A stretch of DNA of 7,134 bases from PVC group bacterium (GTDB lineage: Bacteria; Verrucomicrobiota; Kiritimatiellia; SS1-B-03-39; UBA6053): the NCBI GenBank assembly GCA_003565815.1, contig PXAS01000297.1:1-7134 (forward strand). The letters are read 5' to 3'. Of this stretch, positions 5,504-7,134 are shown piece after piece. The notes beneath the pieces were generated by a model, which searched no databases, was not told the DNA's origin, and saw nothing but the letters and a program-made list of their open reading frames with translations. How positions within the stretch are numbered: position 1 is the first letter of the stretch; each line of letters opens with the position of its first letter. The position numbers and the translations under genes were made by a program.

Positions 5504-6174
5504 CCACCATCATCCGCGACATTCTTCAAGACTTGGAACGCACCCGCGAAAACATGCTGGCGTTGTCGGATGACATCTGGCTGAGTATTGATCACAATGA
5601 TCCGGAGTCGATGCGGGAAGGCGTGGCGTTTAAGACCGAATACAATGACCGCATGAAATCATTCGACAGGCTGGCGAAGGAGATTTCCGAACTGGTGCAG
5701 CAGTACACCCAGGTGCGCATGGATGAGGTTGAACCCGAAATTGCGGCGGAATCGGAAGCGGAGCGCAACGCGCGGGTGGTGCGGGAACTGAACCGGGAGG
5801 AGGCGCACAGGCTGGATGAGGATTTCACCTTTAAACGACCTTGCGGATATGCGTTGCAAGGGAAAGCTTTCAACGGGCTCACCACTTGGCGGCGGCTGTT
5901 TGACCATGTGTGCCGTCGTCTTCATGAACGCGATCAGGATTTGTTCAATCAGCTCCCCGATCTCCCGGCATTCAAAACCCGCCGCGGCAATCCGTTTTTC
6001 TCGAGGGACCCCAAGGCCCTGCGTGTGGACTCCGAGGTGGTTCCCGGCATCTTTGCCGAGGTGAACCTCTCCGCCAAAGGGCTCTGTGCAGTCATTCAGC
6101 ACCTTCTGCAGACCTATGACATTCCGGAAACGGAAATGACCATGTATCTACGCGAAGACCGGGATGCGTCGTGA
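5500..6174 (+). CDS. Third gene of the Panacea module, intact; conserved uncharacterised protein
   Basis: A 224-aa protein from ATG 5500, in ATGA overlap with the (broken) toxin frame; copy 1 shows the same ATG, which supports this start over the longer frame from 5281. Residues 1-110 are charged and helical, probably coiled coil, with ENMLALSDDIWLSIDHND (17-34) and a glutamate-rich stretch (76-107). Residues 110-220 form a compact domain: FTFKRPCGYALQGKAF (109-124), TTWRRLFDHVC (128-138), FFSRD (166-170), IFAEVNLSAKGL (184-195) and YDIPETEMTMYLRED (206-220). I recall this C-terminal pattern from many uncharacterised bacterial proteins, but no activity is known to me. Coupling to antitoxin and toxin genes suggests a chaperone-like or modulator role, which is inference. 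Its retention beside a dead toxin is notable. Confidence 0.7.
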   Translation: MTTIIRDILQDLERTRENMLALSDDIWLSIDHNDPESMREGVAFKTEYNDRMKSFDRLAKEISELVQQYTQVRMDEVEPEIAAESEAERNARVVRELNREEAHRLDEDFTFKRPCGYALQGKAFNGLTTWRRLFDHVCRRLHERDQDLFNQLPDLPAFKTRRGNPFFSRDPKALRVDSEVVPGIFAEVNLSAKGLCAVIQHLLQTYDIPETEMTMYLREDRDAS

Positions 6175-6177
6175 TTA

Positions 6178-6221
6178 TCCGACGATCGGAACCCGAAAAA
6201 ATCTCTCTTCCGAGACTCGGA
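6178..6221. promoter_or_regulatory. Pair of identical-form palindromes TCCGA-N3-TCGGA
   Basis: TCCGA-CGA-TCGGA (6178-6190) and TCCGA-GAC-TCGGA (6209-6221) share both half-sites and spacer length but not spacer or flanking sequence. Their starts are 31 bases apart, close to three helical turns, so bound dimers would face the same side of the DNA. They lie just behind the third gene and 110 bases before the P-loop gene. This looks like an operator pair; as RNA the half-sites could also form alternative hairpins. Confidence 0.45.
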
Positions 6222-6330
6222 TTGCGAGAACAAACGGCTGAAAGGCCCCCGTTCCCCATGAAACACCCCATGATTTGTTCCCTCCATTAAGGTCTCGGCA
6301 TTCCCTCTGAAATCCATTAACACGAAAAAA

Positions 6331-6834
6331 ATGAAAATTCACATCCTCGAAGGACCCGGAAGCGGGAAATCCTTTGTCGCCCGAAAGCTTGGTGAACGGT
6401 ATGGCATACCGATTCTTGATCTGGATGAGATCTTCTGGGAGCCCAACGCAAAGGACTTCAGTTCCAAAGCCGACCCGGAATCCAGGGATGCCGCGCTGAT
6501 CGCGTTTGTGGCACAGGACTCTTGGATTGTGGAGGGAGCGTATTACCGATGGTTGACGCCTTGCTTTCAGACTGCGGACTTCATCTTCGTGCTCACTCCT
6601 CCGCTTTGGCTTCGACAAGCCAGAATCATTCGACGCTTCATTCGGCGAAAAATCGGACTGGAACCCGGGAAGAAGGAGACGTTCAGCAGTCTGATGAACC
6701 TGATGGCCTGGGGCAAAACGTATGATGGAGATAACCTGCTCCGGGCGACGACACTGCTGAAGGAACTGGGCCGTCAGCCCGTTCATTGCAATGGTCTAAA
6801 GGGGATTACCGGTCACTTGGAACAACAAGCATGA
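6331..6834 (+). CDS. FlaR/adenylate-kinase-like P-loop NTPase
   Basis: A 167-aa protein resembling the small 'DNA topology modulation protein FlaR' and adenylate-kinase-like ATPases. Walker A is GPGSGKS (8-14) right behind the first beta-strand, which supports the ATG start although only an A-rich stretch precedes it. LDLDEIFWEP (29-38), WIVEGAYYRW (65-74) and the hydrophobic strand ADFIFVLTPP (82-91) are typical for the family, followed by the arginine-rich RRFIRRK (101-107) in lid position. It probably phosphorylates or binds a small substrate; the true substrate of the family is poorly known. It stands alone, 156 bp behind the Panacea module, and may belong to the host background and not to the defence cluster. 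Confidence 0.72.
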   Translation: MKIHILEGPGSGKSFVARKLGERYGIPILDLDEIFWEPNAKDFSSKADPESRDAALIAFVAQDSWIVEGAYYRWLTPCFQTADFIFVLTPPLWLRQARIIRRFIRRKIGLEPGKKETFSSLMNLMAWGKTYDGDNLLRATTLLKELGRQPVHCNGLKGITGHLEQQA

Positions 6835-6943
6835 ATCCTCAAAAAGTTCGTTACATCAGAGTCATCCCCCATGGCCTTGGTCTCATCAATCAAAACCGGA
6901 AGCCCGGGCTCGTACTCTGTCAACCAGAAATCTTCGGATAGGA

Positions 6944-7041
6944 TTGGTCTATTTTGGATGCTGGGGATGGGAGGAGGGGCTTGTGCAACCTGGAAGGTTG
7001 TGCATGACCCTCCTCCCATTTCCAGCGCCAAAAGAGGCCAA
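6944..7041 (+). repeat. Long imperfect hairpin (~98 nt), possible structured RNA or palindromic mobile repeat
   Basis: A single symmetric hairpin centred at 6993. From the outside: TTGGTCT (6944-6950) with AGGCCAA (7035-7041), TTTTGG (6952-6957) with CCAAAA (7028-7033), a 19-bp stem 6960-6978 with 7008-7026, and 6980-6991 with 6995-7006 around a GGA loop. Mismatches are few (6951/7034, the AT bulge 6958-6959 against 7027, 6979/7007, 6981/7005). Five G-T pairs become A-C mismatches on the other strand, so the + strand folds better. No T-tract follows, so it is not a normal terminator. The left arm has four G-runs within 6963-6979. Open frames on both strands across it are by-products. Copies elsewhere would mark a mobile palindromic repeat. 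Confidence 0.7.
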
Positions 7042-7134
7042 AGCCATGGAAAAGTCAATCATGCCTTTCGAATTCCCTTTGAGATTCTTCATGTGATCCA
7101 ACCCTGCGGGCCATGATCTTCCGGCGGCTTTGCA

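Noticed and set aside
5281..6174. One 297-aa gene running from the end of the DUF4065 gene through the third gene
   Set aside because: The first ~73 codons are toxin DNA read in the wrong frame after the deletion. The intact copy 1 shows that the third gene starts at an ATG overlapping the toxin stop.
6175..6786. Minus-strand open frame of 203 codons covering the P-loop gene
   Set aside because: The + strand frame has a Walker A motif and family pattern; the minus-strand product shows no motif and runs across the intergenic region.
6944..7041. Integron attC site
   Set aside because: The stem is long and imperfect as in attC, but no matching GTTRRRY and RYYYAAC core boxes were found at its ends and no cassette array surrounds it.
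6944..7041. Intrinsic terminator of the P-loop gene
   Set aside because: No T-tract follows the stem; the downstream bases are AGCCATGGAAAAG.
6813..7116. Open frames on both strands across 6813-7116
   Set aside because: Both are explained by the long inverted repeat; the products are mirror-like (GGG and PPP stretches) and no ribosome site stands out.
7113..7134. Start of a further gene at ATG 7113
   Set aside because: Only seven codons are visible and there is no ribosome site, so it cannot be supported.

Overview
The window is bacterial. It looks like an accessory 'defence island' stretch: short, tightly packed operons, all on the + strand, rich in P-loop ATPases, nuclease-like folds and toxin-antitoxin genes. 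Nothing visible fixes the phylum. GC content is moderate and Shine-Dalgarno signals are often weak. RloA and RloB (764-2678) look more AT-rich by eye than the genes on either side, which suggests separate acquisition. A Verrucomicrobiota-like background is only a hunch.

Left flank (1-664): the last codons of a DUF4065 (Panacea-type antitoxin) gene, an apparently complete coupled toxin-like gene (60-506), and the first ~36 codons of a third gene. That third gene is cut and appears joined to the beginning of another gene (503-664). Centre (689-4595): a candidate promoter, an RloA-type ATPase, an overlapping RloB TOPRIM-like partner, a 47-codon small ORF, a 492-aa protein ending in a PD-(D/E)XK-like nuclease domain, and a small ORF that may be the remnant of a DUF4393-like gene. 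Right flank (4596-6174): a control-like region with inverted repeats, a complete DUF4065 gene, a toxin pseudogene missing its core, and an intact third gene. Tail (6175-7134): an intergenic region with two identically built palindromes (TCCGA-N3-TCGGA), a FlaR/adenylate-kinase-like P-loop gene, and 300 nt without a convincing gene (6835-7134). That last stretch holds a ~98-nt, nearly continuous hairpin at 6944-7041; I see nothing else in it.

The main structural point is that the two flanks are two versions of one three-gene module (DUF4065 antitoxin, toxin, third gene). Bases 1-70 equal 5258-5327 and bases 337-400 equal 5334-5397 exactly. The stretch after 400 is only about four-fifths identical by eye. 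The left copy keeps the toxin and has lost most of the third gene; the right copy keeps the third gene and has lost the toxin core. The RloAB and nuclease cluster sits between them. Recombination between the 64-bp repeats would remove 4,997 bp and restore one complete three-gene module. This makes the window look like a defence cassette that inserted into, or is framed by, a toxin-antitoxin operon.

Functional reading: RloA/RloB is a known type of ATPase plus TOPRIM defence pair (AbiL-related). The 492-aa protein resembles uncharacterised restriction-like proteins. The Panacea module is a likely type II toxin-antitoxin system with a third component. Joint action of these genes is inferred from position only.
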